NCBI GenBank assembly: GCA_032622095.1
Contig: CP136061.1
Span: 256,567,582-256,631,581, forward strand
Origin: Siphonodentalium dalli
Lineage: Eukaryota > Mollusca > Scaphopoda > Gadilida > Siphonodentaliidae
DNA length: 64,000 nt
Direction of reading: 5' to 3'
In this document: positions 32,246-46,726 of the stretch, piece after piece
How positions within the stretch are numbered: position 1 is the first letter of the stretch
How the letters are laid out: every line of letters starts with the position of its first letter
Notes under the pieces: model-generated
Told to the model about the DNA's origin: nothing
The model's database searches: none
What the model saw: the letters and a program-made list of their open reading frames with translations, nothing else
Made by a program: the position numbers and the translations under genes

Positions 32246-33146
32246 ATTAAAGCGACGGGATTTTTCTGACAATGTTGATATGATTTGTATTGGTCTAGCC
32301 CTATAGTCGTTCATTTTGGTTGTAATTAATAATAATAATAATGACAGTTTTATATAGCGATTAACCAATTACTTGCTGCAACACGCTTTTAAACATTAAA
32401 ATATACCCAAGTAATATTGTATAAGCCAACCAATTAGCAGACTACAGCAAATTGCAGGCGCTCTTCTAGTTTGATCAGAACAAGCTCTGTTACTCAACAG
32501 TATGACAGACTGACTGGTTATTGTTTACCACATGAGTGGTACGAGTGATCTTGCTCAAAGGTTACAACTTTGCGCGAGATTTGAAACAGCGAACAATCCC
32601 ACAATTTCACGTCGTTCAAATTGGCCAAGCCACTGCTGTGTGAAAGCTCACACTAGACCAGAGACAAGCTGCAAACTCGCAACGCTGTGTTTACATCGAA
32701 TACAGGTCCGACATGCTAACCATGGAGCTCCACACAAAATTAAGTTTTAGGCACTTTGATTTCTGTCGCTACTCTCAACAAGAAGACATTCATGATTTTA
32801 AAACGTTGATTGTATTTTATTTCAGTGGCGCCAAATATTCCGTTTGAAATATAGTCATATATTTAGGCGCTAATTTAATTGGGGGGGGGGGGGGGGTAAT
32901 TGTGGTGCCTGATAAAAGGAGATTCAAGATAAAACACAATGTACCATGGTTCATGCTATCATAGGCCAATGGCCACTTATTATTTGAAAATGGCCAGTCA
33001 AAATTTCATTAGGCCAAACTTTGGACAAATATTTTTACCCCAAAATTTGAAGTCTAATTCAAAGACAAAAAATAGATTTATAACGAGAACAGAATGTGAA
33101 TCAGATGTATATTATGATTATCTGCTAAAATATCAGAATGATTAAT
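32246..33146. other. No gene seen
   Basis: AT-rich DNA with a TAATAATAATAA run (about 32,329) and a G-tract at 32,881-32,896. No feature supported. Confidence 0.5.
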
Positions 33147-33600
33147 AAATAGTTTACAATGCTTTAGCATTGACCGGGCAGCTAATTGATTAGGTGATAC
33201 AGCTAATGGTAATAAAATACATCAGGGTAAATGAAACAAAACAGTAATATTGACTGACCCTAATGAATCCATTGTCCGTCACATGATATTTTTGTATGAT
33301 AAAATGAGTAATAAATAGTTTACAATGATTTAGCATTCACCGGTCAGCTAATTGATTAGGTTATACAGCTAAATGGTCATAAAATGCATCAGGGCAAATG
33401 AAACAAAACAGTAATATTGACTGACCCTAATGAATCCATTGTCAGTCGCATGATACGTTTGCATGATAAAATGAGTAATAAATAGTTTACAATGATTTAG
33501 CATTCACCGGTCAGCTAATTGATTAGGTTATACAGCTAAATGGTCATACAATGCATTAGGGCAGATGAAACAAAACAGTATTATTGACTGGATCCATTGT
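33147..33600. repeat. Tandem repeat, about 165-bp unit, 2.7 copies
   Basis: Units begin ATAAATAGTTTACAATG near 33,147, 33,310 and 33,478 and share CGGTCAGCTAATTGATTAGG and TGACCCTAATGAATCCATTG. The third unit is truncated and carries a deletion near its end. Confidence 0.8.
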
Positions 33601-33769
33601 CTGTCACAAGGCTGACTGGTAGATGATGAGTAGTGGCATATTGTAAAGTTACAATGGTGAGATTTAGGAAATCTGGACAAAGTATTTGGCACGTTGTCGA
33701 ATTATATTGTTTCACTTGGTTAAGAGAAATTTTATTTTAATTATAATTATATAGAACGGCTGATGTGCC

Positions 33770-34085
33770 CGACTTCTTCCGGGCTATTTAGGGATTTCAT
33801 TGTGATCGCCTCCGCCTGGGAAGAATATACACCGTCTGAACTTGTCTGTGAACAATACTGAGCGAATAATGTTGAAAAGTATTAGGAGAAAAAAAAAATA
33901 TATTGTTCGATCGGTCCAGAAACATGCCTATATCAGCTAGGTCAAGGATATGGTCGCACGTGAAATTTAACCCACCCGTATTGTTCCCGGGATCACAGTA
34001 GGCCTACATACCAAATTTGAGTCGAATCGGTTGAGCAGTTTACGAGTCTATAACACATACATACATAGACACTGGCAGAAGTTCC
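33770..34085 (+). mobile_element. Possible LINE (RTE-like) 3' tail or related SINE
   Basis: Ends in CCAAATTTGAGTCGAATCGG and a CATA-type repeat, wording typical of RTE-clade LINE 3' ends in many animals. No coding sequence is left. Weak evidence. Confidence 0.3.
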
Positions 34086-35020
34086 AAAATGTATAATAGA
34101 TGTTAGATGTTAAATAAAACAGATTCATTAAAGACATATTATGTACTTGTTCGGGCGCGTGAAACTGATAAGTTAGTACTAAGGTACTATGCCAACTGGA
34201 TGGATGTAGCATTCTACTAACATCACCGAAAATCTCAAGCAAATCGACAGTACCACTCCATAGAAAACATCGTCTGAATAACGCTAAATTGTAAATATTC
34301 ACTACTTGAATCGGGACGCATCCATCGGCGATAAACTAACGAAAAAGTTTTCTACATCGGCAGTCACTGCATTAATTAATATATAAGAATGACGGTGTGT
34401 GTTGTAAATTTAGATATGATATTTGTAAAAATAACTACTTTGAACAAGATTATTCTCCATTTCTATTTGATCACCCTACCGGAGTGTTTCACATCACTTT
34501 AATTAATTGTGAGCTCAGGAAATGAGGATTTAATTTGGCCAAACATTTGGATAGTCATACCTCCCAAAGAATTTAATTTTTGTAAATTTATTTAAATTTA
34601 AACAATTCATATTAAATTAATTCGATTCTAATTGCATTTACTTGAACACACACACACAGATGCACACACACATGTATGTATACATGTAAATATATTTGTC
34701 ATTCGGCGAGGGGAGTGGTCAAAGAGTCAGCTCTAACATGTGGGGGGGGGGGCTAGAGCCCCTTCCTTTTGTGGAAGGTTAGCCTCGCCATGTCGGTGAA
34801 ATCTGCAATGGTCAATCCGGTAATTTCCGGGATCCTACTAGTCAACCACGCCCATATCGGGGATTGTATCCCCTGCGTCGTGAAAATCTTGAAGCCACCC
34901 TACCTTTGTCGGCATACTGGTATATGAGAGAGGTCCCCTCTCCCTTGGACAAAATATGGAGAAGTGACACATTTTACAGATAATATATATCGCAAACCGC
35001 CATCATGGCGGATCGCTGGT
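34086..35020. other. No gene seen
   Basis: AT-rich DNA, a CA-rich run at about 34,648-34,675, and a G-tract at 34,742-34,752. No recognised family. Confidence 0.5.
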
Positions 35021-35024
35021 GTGG

Positions 35025-37385
<2,361 letters not shown>

Positions 37386-37727
37386 ATACAACGTAGAAAA
37401 TGAGAAAGTATAGTCGGAATTGGTGTGTCGATATTCTCTTCGGGATTATTGCACACACATTAAGAAATATGGCCAATTTTATTTTAGACATTCAGACATA
37501 TTTAACTCCACATGCAAGGAACAGTTATTAAACCTTGAATTAAGTACAGAAACACGATCAAGGTTCTATACTAATGCATGTAATATAATTCGGATTATTT
37601 CAGTTTGCACTATGCAAGGGAGTCAAAGTGACTGATAACATCATCTGGAAGAACATCGATCGTGGTTTTGTACTTAATTCGACGTGTAAACGCCGTAGCA
37701 TCAGTTTGAATCTAACATGCCACCTTG
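37386..37727. other. No gene seen
   Basis: Unique DNA between the broken 5' edge of ZNF array 3 and the next MITE. No promoter block of the ZNF type is present. Confidence 0.5.
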
Positions 37728-38031
37728 TTAAAGATGGATTATCTCTTTAAATAACAAATTTTAAATAGTTGCGTGGGTATAAAATAATAGATATGAACTG
37801 AAGACATATGTCCGGAAAAGCTTCTATTTTATTTCGAATATTAAATCGGGCCCGTTTATGTTACTATTTTTAGAACCGACCATTCGGATGAGACCGTATT
37901 GCGATATAGAGCACTGGGCTGTTCCTACGGCAACGCAACGAATGTCAAATGTCACAGATTGGTTGTTTGTATTGTTTTGTTCCACAGATTTAAGCGATAA
38001 TGAGTATAATTAACGTTTATTTGTGACAAAA

Positions 38032-38286
38032 TTGAGAGCTTTCCGATGAATGGCAACAAGCCATATTTCGGACTAAATCCTGAAAAGTTACCCATAATTC
38101 TGCTGTGGTTAAGAAGTCGATTAATTAGAGCATTACTGTACTTGTGAGATGCGATTACATGAAAATAATTTAAGAGCAAGCAACAAGTGTATACATACAT
38201 GGGGGACAATACATACATGGGGACAACACATACATGGGGGACAACAAGTGTATACATACATGGGGGGTGGGGCAACAAGTGTATAT
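38032..38286. other. Insertion within the MITE, with 30-bp repeats
   Basis: Not found in other copies of MITE A. It includes four imperfect repeats of ATACATACATGGGG-GACAACA (about 38,185-38,275). Origin unknown; no TSD was identified. Confidence 0.55.
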
Positions 38287-38453
38287 GCACAATATAATTT
38301 CTGGTCTCTGTTAACAGTAACCACTATTGTTCGTTAGCTGAACAAACACACCCTTTTAGACCAGAAAATATTCGAAATAAAATTAATATTAATCGATAGA
38401 AGCATTTCCGGACAGGAGTCTTCGATTCAAATCTAATATTTTATACCCCGGTA

Positions 38454-41400
38454 TAGTCCAGACGCCAAGTCTGAAAAGGGCTCTATTTTAGGAGTTAGTT
38501 CAACCGGTCACCAAGAAAATTTCCACGTGTTGCCTGTTGTGGGGGACTACAGTGCGGTCCATGCAAGGGTGGATGTAATTTCTGAAAGTGTTGCAATTTT
38601 TTTCTATTCATGGTTTTTAATTCAATTAAGCCTAAAATTACCATAAACTGAAAACTCAAACTACAGATGACAGTTTATGTCATTTTGGCATTATTTTCCT
38701 TCAAAATCTTAGTAATAGATATATTATTCCACATCGCCACACAAGATTTTGGAACATAAATACTATTTTCGAAAAACAAATATTTAATGGGTTTTTTTGG
38801 GCAAATATTTGCTTTCGTTTCAATTTATTTCGGAAACTGATGGCACACAGCTTGTAATCTCCCTAATGAATTCCTTGTGTCAAAGCTTAATAAATTTCTA
38901 CAATAAACTGGGAAGTCAAATTGCCAGATACAAACTTCAGATAGTGCCTTTAATGATTATTGTTTGTAAAAAATATAACCATCCCCCCTAAAATTAGAAA
39001 ATTGTCATTTTTTTTTGCAGTTTCGTTAAAAAGACGCTTGTTCTGTAATATTACAATGGAAATACACCCGTACCGATCTCACCGTGTTCACAATGTCACC
39101 AGAGGGTCAAGTTAGTACCGGGCTGTAGCTTTAAACCAAACCCTTGGATTGAATATAAATATTAAAGACGACTTCTACATCCAATAAGCGAAATCAGACC
39201 ATACGGATGTGATCAATTTATATTTAGTTGCAGGACTTAAAACCCAAGTTTGAACAACTTTTGTATGTCTAGAAGTTCATACAACAACTGAAAAAAGTTA
39301 ACTTTCATAGTTTCGTAAAGTAATATAATCCTGAGTTATAGGAATTTACATGTACAATAAACACTTAACTGGCAATATTATTTTGTTGTGTGAAAAAGTT
39401 ATTTTTCGCCATCATTCATCGTTATCCGCTTAAAATAACCATAAACCGAAAACTCTAACTAGCTATGACAAGTTATGGCTTTATGGCATTAATAATCATC
39501 ATTATGTTAAAATAAAGATTTCATATACCGTAGCTACAACACAAGCTCTAATAGTTATACTGATTTCGAGAAATACGCAATGAAGTGCATTTTTAGGGCT
39601 AAAATCAGCGTTCGATTCATTAATGTTTTCTAACTGATACTGCCCGCTTTGTAATTTTCCGGAAAATTCCTGGTATCAAACCTTAATAATTTGCTGCATT
39701 TAACTGGAGATTACAGTGATTCAATTGAAATGGAGACGAGTCCTCTCAAATTAATACCCGTTGCCAAAAAGTGTAAACTTTCGTTGAATTTCAAACGGTG
39801 TTTAGTATGTCAGAAATTAAAAGACGAGAATCTGCGGAAAGCTTCCGATTCTTGTTTGGAATCAATTTCAGTTGCTCTGGATGTTCGTCGATCATCATAT
39901 GAAGAATATGGAAATGACCTTAAAGATCTCAACATAAGTTTGCATAAGAGTTGTTTCTCCAATCTCCAGTTTCACAAGTTCTTCAGATCTCAGATTAGTC
40001 AAACAGCCCACATCCACGACTATTGATCAGACAAATCCACAAGTTACAAGAGAATATTTCGACTTCAAAACTAGATGTCTTATATGCTCAAAGTTGTCTC
40101 ACTTGGGAGTAAAGACATTAGTTCGGGTCAGTACATTTACATCTTGCGAAACTACCGAACGATGTGCGAAGAAAAAGGAGGATGACATAATGCAACGGCG
40201 TGTTGGGTTTGACTTTTCGAAGTTGATAGCACTTGAGGCAAGACATCACCGGTTGTGTCATAGTAAATATCTGCTGGAGACCACCACCTCCAGTAACACG
40301 ATTACCCCACACGATGTTGCACTGGAACATTTGATGGGTGTATTATCCCGGACTTTGAAAAAGGTGTCACATATGATATGGGTCATCTACTATCAAAGTT
40401 CCTGGACATATTACGACAAATAGGCAAACCGAAGTGTAGCAAGGTCTACACTAGACAGAAACTGAAGGAAAAGATTGAACTGAATTACTCTGACAAAGTG
40501 TGTTTTATTGATAAATCACGGACTAAACCCGAACTCGCGATCAGTAAATCCCTTAATATACAGAATGCCATCAATGTCGCATCAAACACCAGGGCTATGC
40601 TCAAGGAACTGCAGTTATCGTCCAGTACTACACATGTTTTGAACAAATTGAGAGAGACGGATTGACAGTGCCAACCAATATGACATATGGGGCAGCGACA
40701 GCATCTGTAGGTGGATATAACCACGACGTGGTGAATATGGTGTTATATCAGGCAGCTGATCTTAGTAGGTTTGCTTCGGTGTGATTCCAAAGAAGGATGA
40801 ACGCCAACGAGAAACCCATATTTCATTTGATAATACTATTCGTGTGTGTCCCAACCTCAGAGGGAAGCAACCGGGCCCAGTGCATATAACTGGAAAATGC
40901 GCATTCGTTGGTTCAACGTGTGTCCCAAAGAACATGCATACATGAGACAAAAACTATGTTCTCTTACACAATACCGACTAAGTTATTCGATGTACATTTT
41001 GAGAGAGGTAAATCGGGATATGTTCCTGGTTGGAGTGTATATCATGCTAGTGTCACTAATCGAATCAACGTGACGAAGACTAACATTGGATGTTGTCCGA
41101 TGGTTCCTGGTTCAGCGACTGATTTGGAAACAGTATATACAACGACGAAACGATTTCAGAATTTGTTCAGGACTCTAGGACATAATTGGTCTTATGTAGC
41201 ATACGACGAAGCAACATACTGCAAGGCTCATATGATTGAACGGAGGAACCCTGATGAATTTGATAACGACGCTGATAGGGATGTACGGAGCTATGAAGTG
41301 GCTTCGAATACATTGTTATAGAAGCTGGGTGCATGGTGGCGCCACTTTAAACCGGATTGTATGCGGAAAGTCGTATAACCGTGGACTTCGTTTGCATAAG

Positions 41401-43873
41401 CTGATTAACAAAATATTTGGACAGTTGAGGTGGAAGTCGTTTTAGACTGGCTTAGTTGCAACGAAGAACACATTGAACCGCCGCATCTAATTGACCATGA
41501 TAATGTGTTGCATGAAATTGGGACACCAGCACAAATGATTCCTCTGGATTTCATGTGTAAACATGAAAAACTACGCCCTGTGGGGCCATAGTCAATGTAG
41601 CGGAGTCGAGACTAATGTTCGAGAAGAAACTGCATATAGCATTTGTCGTTTTTCCGAAAGACACATGCCAGCCTTGCTCTGAAGTTTGGCATGTTATGGC
41701 CATAAAACAATCCATAAATATGGACTGTGGTAAATATCGGGATTTTTGTTGCCAGTCTGCAGCTCTAAACCGGTTCTATATCACGCCCCATTCAAAATCC
41801 TCAGTTGCGTTGCAAACTTTGGAAATGAGTGGAATGCATGACTCGAACAGAACTTCACAAAATAAACATGGTCAACTTGTTATCCAATAATTGGTCCCTA
41901 AAGATACCATTGTTATTGCCGCATGACCAGCAAGTGTTTCTTGCAGGTGGATTTCCAGATTCAAAGAAAGTAATGTTTTTATCAAAGGATGGTTGCGGTT
42001 GGTCTGGGTATCTTGAGTCCGACCGCGAAGAAACTTGACTTAAGAATGTTCGTACACATGGGGCATGCAGCAAGTGAACTGCAAGTTGAAATATTCATTG
42101 TTTGGAGTGGTGACCCAGACGTTCTGGCGATGTGCCCAATGTTTTGTGTACCACTGGGTATACGAGTTATTCTTCCTAACTGGTAATGGCAAAAGACGTC
42201 GATATATCCCAGTGCATGATTGTGCAAAGGTTGTGGGCAAGGACATGTCACTGTTTATTCCAGCAGTTCATTAATTGAGCGGATGCGGTTCGACAAAACG
42301 CATTCAGTTCTATTAGGAAATTGAAATGGTTCAGAACATTGAGAGATTACCCAGAACTGATCCCGGCGTTTACGCAGAGGGGGGAGGACCTGACTCGCAT
42401 TCCGAACCATATGAGGGAAACATTTGTGTCTCTTGTTTCTTTGGTTTATTCCAACCATGATTCGACATCCCTGGATGACTTGCGCTACGAAGAACGTGAG
42501 AAGGGACAAACTGCCACCGACCATGGACTCATTCAATTCGCACCCAAAACGCGTTAACTATCGAACGTATATATGGACTCATGCTCTTTTCCCAATGTTG
42601 TTGCTGCCATTACCACGACCCAAATGGCTGGATACTTAATAATTATAATTGGCACCTTGTTCCTGAAATGATGTCACTCGCTCCAGCTCCGACTGCCGTT
42701 CTCGAACTTACCATATGCAAGTGCAAGTCCGATTGCAGTACATGACGTTGCCGTTGTAGGAAAGAGGATGTTCAATGCACCGATGCATGTGGCTGCGATC
42801 AATAACTGTGTGACAATAACTGTACGAGTGACGGAGAAGTGAGCGATGGGAAAAGTTTATAACTAGTTTTATTTCGTACCAATTACTATTTGCACATGTT
42901 ATTTTACTTAGTGGCGAAAAATTCAATTTTTCCCAAAAAACAAAATGATTATATTGCCATTTCAGTGCTTGTTGTGAATGTAAATTCTCACAACTCAGGA
43001 TTATATCACCTTACAAAACTATGGCAGTTAACTTTTTCAGTTGCTGTATGAACTTTTAGACATTCAGAAGTTGTTCAAACTTGAGCTTTATGTCCTGCAA
43101 CTAAATATAATATGATCACATCCGTATGGTCTGATTTCACTTATTGAATGATAGAGGCAGTCTTGAATACTTATATGCAATCACTAGGTTTAGCTTAAAG
43201 CTACAACTCGGTACTAATTTCACCCTCCGTTGACATTGTGACAACGGTAAGATCGGGTACTGGTGTATTTCCATTGTGATATTACATAACAAGCGTCTTA
43301 TGATCAAAACTGCCAAAAATGACAATTTTCTAATTTTGGGGGGGGGGGGGGGGAGGTTTATATTTTTTACAAAAAATAGTCATTCAAGGCATTATCCAGA
43401 GTTTTTTTCTGGCAATTTGACTTCCCAGTTTGTCGTAGAAAATTATTACGCTTTAACATTCGGATTTAACTAGGGAAATTACAAGCTGTGTGTTATCAGT
43501 TTCATAAATAAATTGAAACGAAAGCAAATATTTGCCCAAAAAACGCACTTAAATAATTTGTTTTCGAAATTAGTATTTATTTTCCAAAATCTTGTGTGGC
43601 GATGTGAAATAATATCTCTATTCCTAACATTTTAAAGGGAAATAATGCCAATATGACATAAAGTGTCATCTGTAGTTTGAAATATCAGTTTATGGTTATT
43701 TTAAGCTTTATTCAATCAAAAACCATGAATTAAAAAAAATTGCAACACTTTCAGAAATTACATCCACCCTTACATGAACCGCAATGTAGTTCCCCAAAAC
43801 AGGCAATAGGCGGAAATTTTCTTGGTGGCCGGTTGAACAGAATCTAAAAAAATAATTCCTGGCGTCTGGACTA
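38454..43873 (+). mobile_element. Long-TIR DNA transposon, 5.4 kb, GTA target duplication
   Basis: Starts TAGTCCAGACGCC and ends GGCGTCTGGACTA. Flanks GTA (38,451-38,453; 43,874-43,876) reconstitute the MITE sequence CCCCGGTAACTATA seen uninterrupted at 5,900. Inverted arms are about 0.95 kb (38,454-39,410 and 42,912-43,873), with recognisable shared words such as CATCGCCACACAAGATTTTG. Between the arms lies a decayed gene on plus. A 3-bp duplication occurs in Academ, Zator, PIF/Harbinger and some CMC elements; I cannot assign it. Confidence 0.8.
39691..42860 (+). pseudogene. Decayed multidomain transposon gene of an invertebrate-wide unnamed family
   Basis: Pieces in changing frames, in family order: a Cys-rich N-terminus (CLVCQKLKDENL, 39,730-40,026); CLICSKL...LVRVSTF with EARHHRLCHSKYL (40,053-40,423); VPGWSVYHASVTNR, TNIGCCPM and VYTTTKRFQNL (40,908-41,321); GKSYNRGLRLHKL (about 41,370); AIKQSINMDCGKYR with HSKSSVALQTLEMSG (41,615-41,890); PVHDCAKVVGKDMSLFIPAVH (42,190-42,274); and a C-terminal Cys cluster (CKCKSDCS, CTDACGCDQ, about 42,710-42,810). 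I know this order from uncharacterised repeat-encoded proteins of cnidarians and molluscs. At least seven frame breaks make it inactive. A catalytic domain cannot be named with confidence, but its position between TIRs supports a transposase role. Confidence 0.7.
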
Positions 43874-43917
43874 GTAACTATATAATACATGTTTACAAAG
43901 AGATAATCCACCTTTAA

Positions 43918-44450
43918 GGTGTCAGTTTTAGATCATTTGTGATTGCATAGAGATGTTCATGTATATATACATGGTTAATGATTGATAGAGCATATGTTCA
44001 CACTGATGCATGTATACAAAGATTTTGTGTTGATGGATAAGGGATACATACATGTCATACATATTAAAGAGGTGTATTGGGTTCTAGCATTTGGTTACCT
44101 TAAGTTACTATTCAGCTGTTTTTCATCAATAATAATTGTAAGAACATATAACTTGAGGGGTTGTCATACCCATACTTTTGGAAAAAATATATATGCATAT
44201 ATATGAACATATACCAGAACCCATAATACCTGCATAATGAAAAATATAGATATATATATACTTATCTATGTATATACACTTACATAATGGCAATCATAGA
44301 TAATAGTGGTCATACCACTATGCTTATATACACACATTTACTGCTGTATGGATGCATATGCATATACGATTTAAAGGTGCATATGTGATCCATACTGATT
44401 TTCTCTAATGTATACTAATGTTTGTGATTAAGAAATGGTAATTTACAATT
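43918..44450. other. No gene seen
   Basis: AT-rich DNA with many ATATATACAT words. No coding or family assignment. Confidence 0.5.
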
Positions 44451-44516
44451 TTAAAGGTGGATTATCTCTTTGTAAACATGTATTATATAGTTGCCGGGGT
44501 ATAAAATATTAGATTT
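44451..44516 (-). mobile_element. TTAA MITE family A, left end only
   Basis: Begins TTAAAGGTGGATTATCTC and stops at about 44,516, where LINE sequence starts. The rest of the MITE is missing. Confidence 0.75.
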
Positions 44517-45415
44517 GCTTAATTCGTGAGATAAATCCTTCAATATTCTCGGATGCATTCCGTCTGGTCCTAGAGATTTGTTTCGATTTAGCTTCGATAG
44601 TCTGATCTGAATTCCTTCCGCTAACACTTCCAGATCTTCTATTTCATGTTCTATTGTCAGGTCTTCAAGTTGTGGAATTTTTCCTTGTGGCTCGTTTGTG
44701 AAGACGCTAGAAAAGAATTCTGCTAGTACATCATCTTTCTCTGCATCTGTTGTTGTTGTTGTTGCATCTTTCTTCTCCAGATTTGGGACACCATTTCTTG
44801 TTTTTGAGCGTCTCGCTAAGTAGTTCCATAATTTTTTGGGGTTAGTTTTCGCCTTGTCGGCAATGTCTTCTCGTGTACCATCTGTTTCTGTCTTGTTGCT
44901 GCCCTTACTTGATTTCTCAGGCGAGTGTACTTTTTATAATTCTCTTCTGTTCTGTTTTCCATGTATCTTGTCCACATTCTATGTTTCTTCTTCACAAGCT
45001 CCCTGGGTTTTTTGTCAAGTGGCATTCTGTTTTTAGATTTTGTTCTCTCTGGTATATTTTTTTCAACTGTGTCTTCCAACACTAGACAGAAGCGCTCCCA
45101 TTGTGTTTGTATCATATTTGCAGTCATCTAGAAATTGGTTCCAGTCCATGTCAAGATCTTTCTTCATCTGTGCGTAGTTTCCAGTCGAGTAGGCTTTTTT
45201 CTTTATGTTATTTATTTGTGTGTAGCACTTGAAGTTGAAGTCAATCATGGAGTGGTCACTCTTTCCTTGTGGGCTGCACATCTTTATGTTGCCTAACTGT
45301 ATGAAGACGACGTCGGGATTCCATCTTTCGAGTTGGTTCAGTGTGGTTGTGGTTTTGTCACCAACCTGTCCTGTGTGAGGCATATCGTTGAATTTGATAT
45401 TTTTTGTTATCATTA
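44517..45415 (-). pseudogene. Non-LTR retrotransposon (LINE) ORF2 fragment
   Basis: On minus, pieces in order: the end of an endonuclease domain (SDHSMIDFNFKCYTQI, 45,063-45,413), a linker (KKHRMWTRYMENRTEENYKK, 44,816-45,127), then the start of reverse transcriptase (RNKSLGPDGMHPRILKDLS, about 44,517-44,640). The GPDGxHPR motif is typical of Jockey/CR1-type LINEs. Frameshifts near 45,100 and 44,815 and loss of both ends make it dead. It adjoins a truncated MITE at 44,516. Confidence 0.8.
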
Positions 45416-46726
45416 CGTGCGCTGGCGCAACAGTATGGCAATCAGACAGATTCGTAGGTTGGTGTCACCCTACTCCGTTTCACTCCATGACGTCACCAAA
45501 AACGACGTAAAACCTCGTGGCGTTCTGACATTTTTACTGTGCCGCGTTTTTGCCATGTTTATTTTATGTGTTGTTTTCGATTATTTGTTTGTCGCCGATA
45601 TCGCCATTTTGTCGGGATTCCCTGTTTCTATATTTAAAACTGGCATGCTCGTAGTGAGCCTCGATTTCGATTTTTTCTCCCAGGTCAAAATACGTCAGAG
45701 TTATGACAAAAATAGATCGACCTACATTTTCTCCATCAGAACTCTACATCAAAGAGTCTATAGACTCCTTCGGGACCTTCCTAGACTCCTTCGTTTGGGT
45801 AGTTTTACTTATAATTGGGAAGTTTTATCATTTTTGGTTCGTGCGAAGACCTCTTTTTATCGTGCGGGAAAAGAGAGACATTCAAAACGCGATTTCGTAA
45901 TTCGACGCAATAGGCTGAATAGCCTAACCTTCAGCCGAGTTCCGGGTCAAATACGACGAATGACGTAACACAAAATAAAACGCATTTGTTGACACAAACA
46001 CCGTTTGAAGAGTTTATTATTACATAAAATGATCGTTATTGATTAATTATTGATTAATTATTGATATTTATTGTTGCATATTGGCTGCTATCAATATTTA
46101 CACAAATAGTATTAATTATTTCTTATAATTGCTCCTTTGGTCAACTTTGACTATCGGAAAATGAAAATATGCCGCTGAAAAAAATGTAATCGATATTAAA
46201 GTCTCATCCTTTCGGCAACATGGAATTGGTTTTAATTACTTAAATGATTAATATAGTAATTTGCCATTTATCTGTGATGAAATGAGAAATGGTAATTGTC
46301 TTTTTTTGCTAACATTAAATTAAATTAAATAAATTAAGTAAAATACAGTGAAATTATTTTTTTAAATATTGTTTATTACATTTTTGCGCACGTTGGCATC
46401 TCTCTGAGTGCAATCTAGTTTATGTAGGCTATTATGCATAGTTTTGTCATACTTGTGACATAAATATTCAGATAGTTGTCTCGGTTTCGTCTCCATTGAT
46501 TTGTCAACGTTATTGGCAGCACGTATCTTATAGACGGTAGTGATGGCGACATGGTCTGAACTTGGGGGTTTGATACCGAGACCACTATTTTAATATTAAT
46601 GTGCACTTCATAAATTTCATTGAGTTTGATATATTTGTCATGTATTGTGTTTGATATCTTTTGTTAACAGTTTATAAATCATGTTTGTATGTCTCGTGTT
46701 TGTTATTATATGTTACTAGCATATTA
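45416..46726. other. No confident gene; one open frame at 45,333-45,968
   Basis: An open frame on plus spans 211 codons, but its first third lies antisense to the LINE fragment and it shows no domain. The stretch 45,450-45,970 is richer in CpG than its surroundings (ACGACGTAAAACCTCGTGGCG-like), which could mark a promoter or a recently arrived repeat. 45,970-46,726 is AT-rich and featureless. Confidence 0.4.

Larger units (their letters stand above)
37728..43917 (+). mobile_element. TTAA MITE family A, split by two insertions
   Basis: Left TTAA at 37,728-37,731; right TTAA at 43,914-43,917. The MITE sequence runs 37,728-38,031, resumes 38,287-38,453 and finishes 43,874-43,917. A 255-bp segment (38,032-38,286) and a 5.4-kb transposon (38,454-43,873) interrupt it. 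A short deletion in its AT-rich part (TTCTATTTTATT for TTCTATCAATTAATATTGATTTTATT) marks this copy. Confidence 0.85.

Noticed and set aside
45333-45968. 211-codon plus frame
   Set aside because: The first third is antisense to the LINE fragment and no domain is seen in the rest. The CpG-rich part remains unexplained but is not enough to call a gene.
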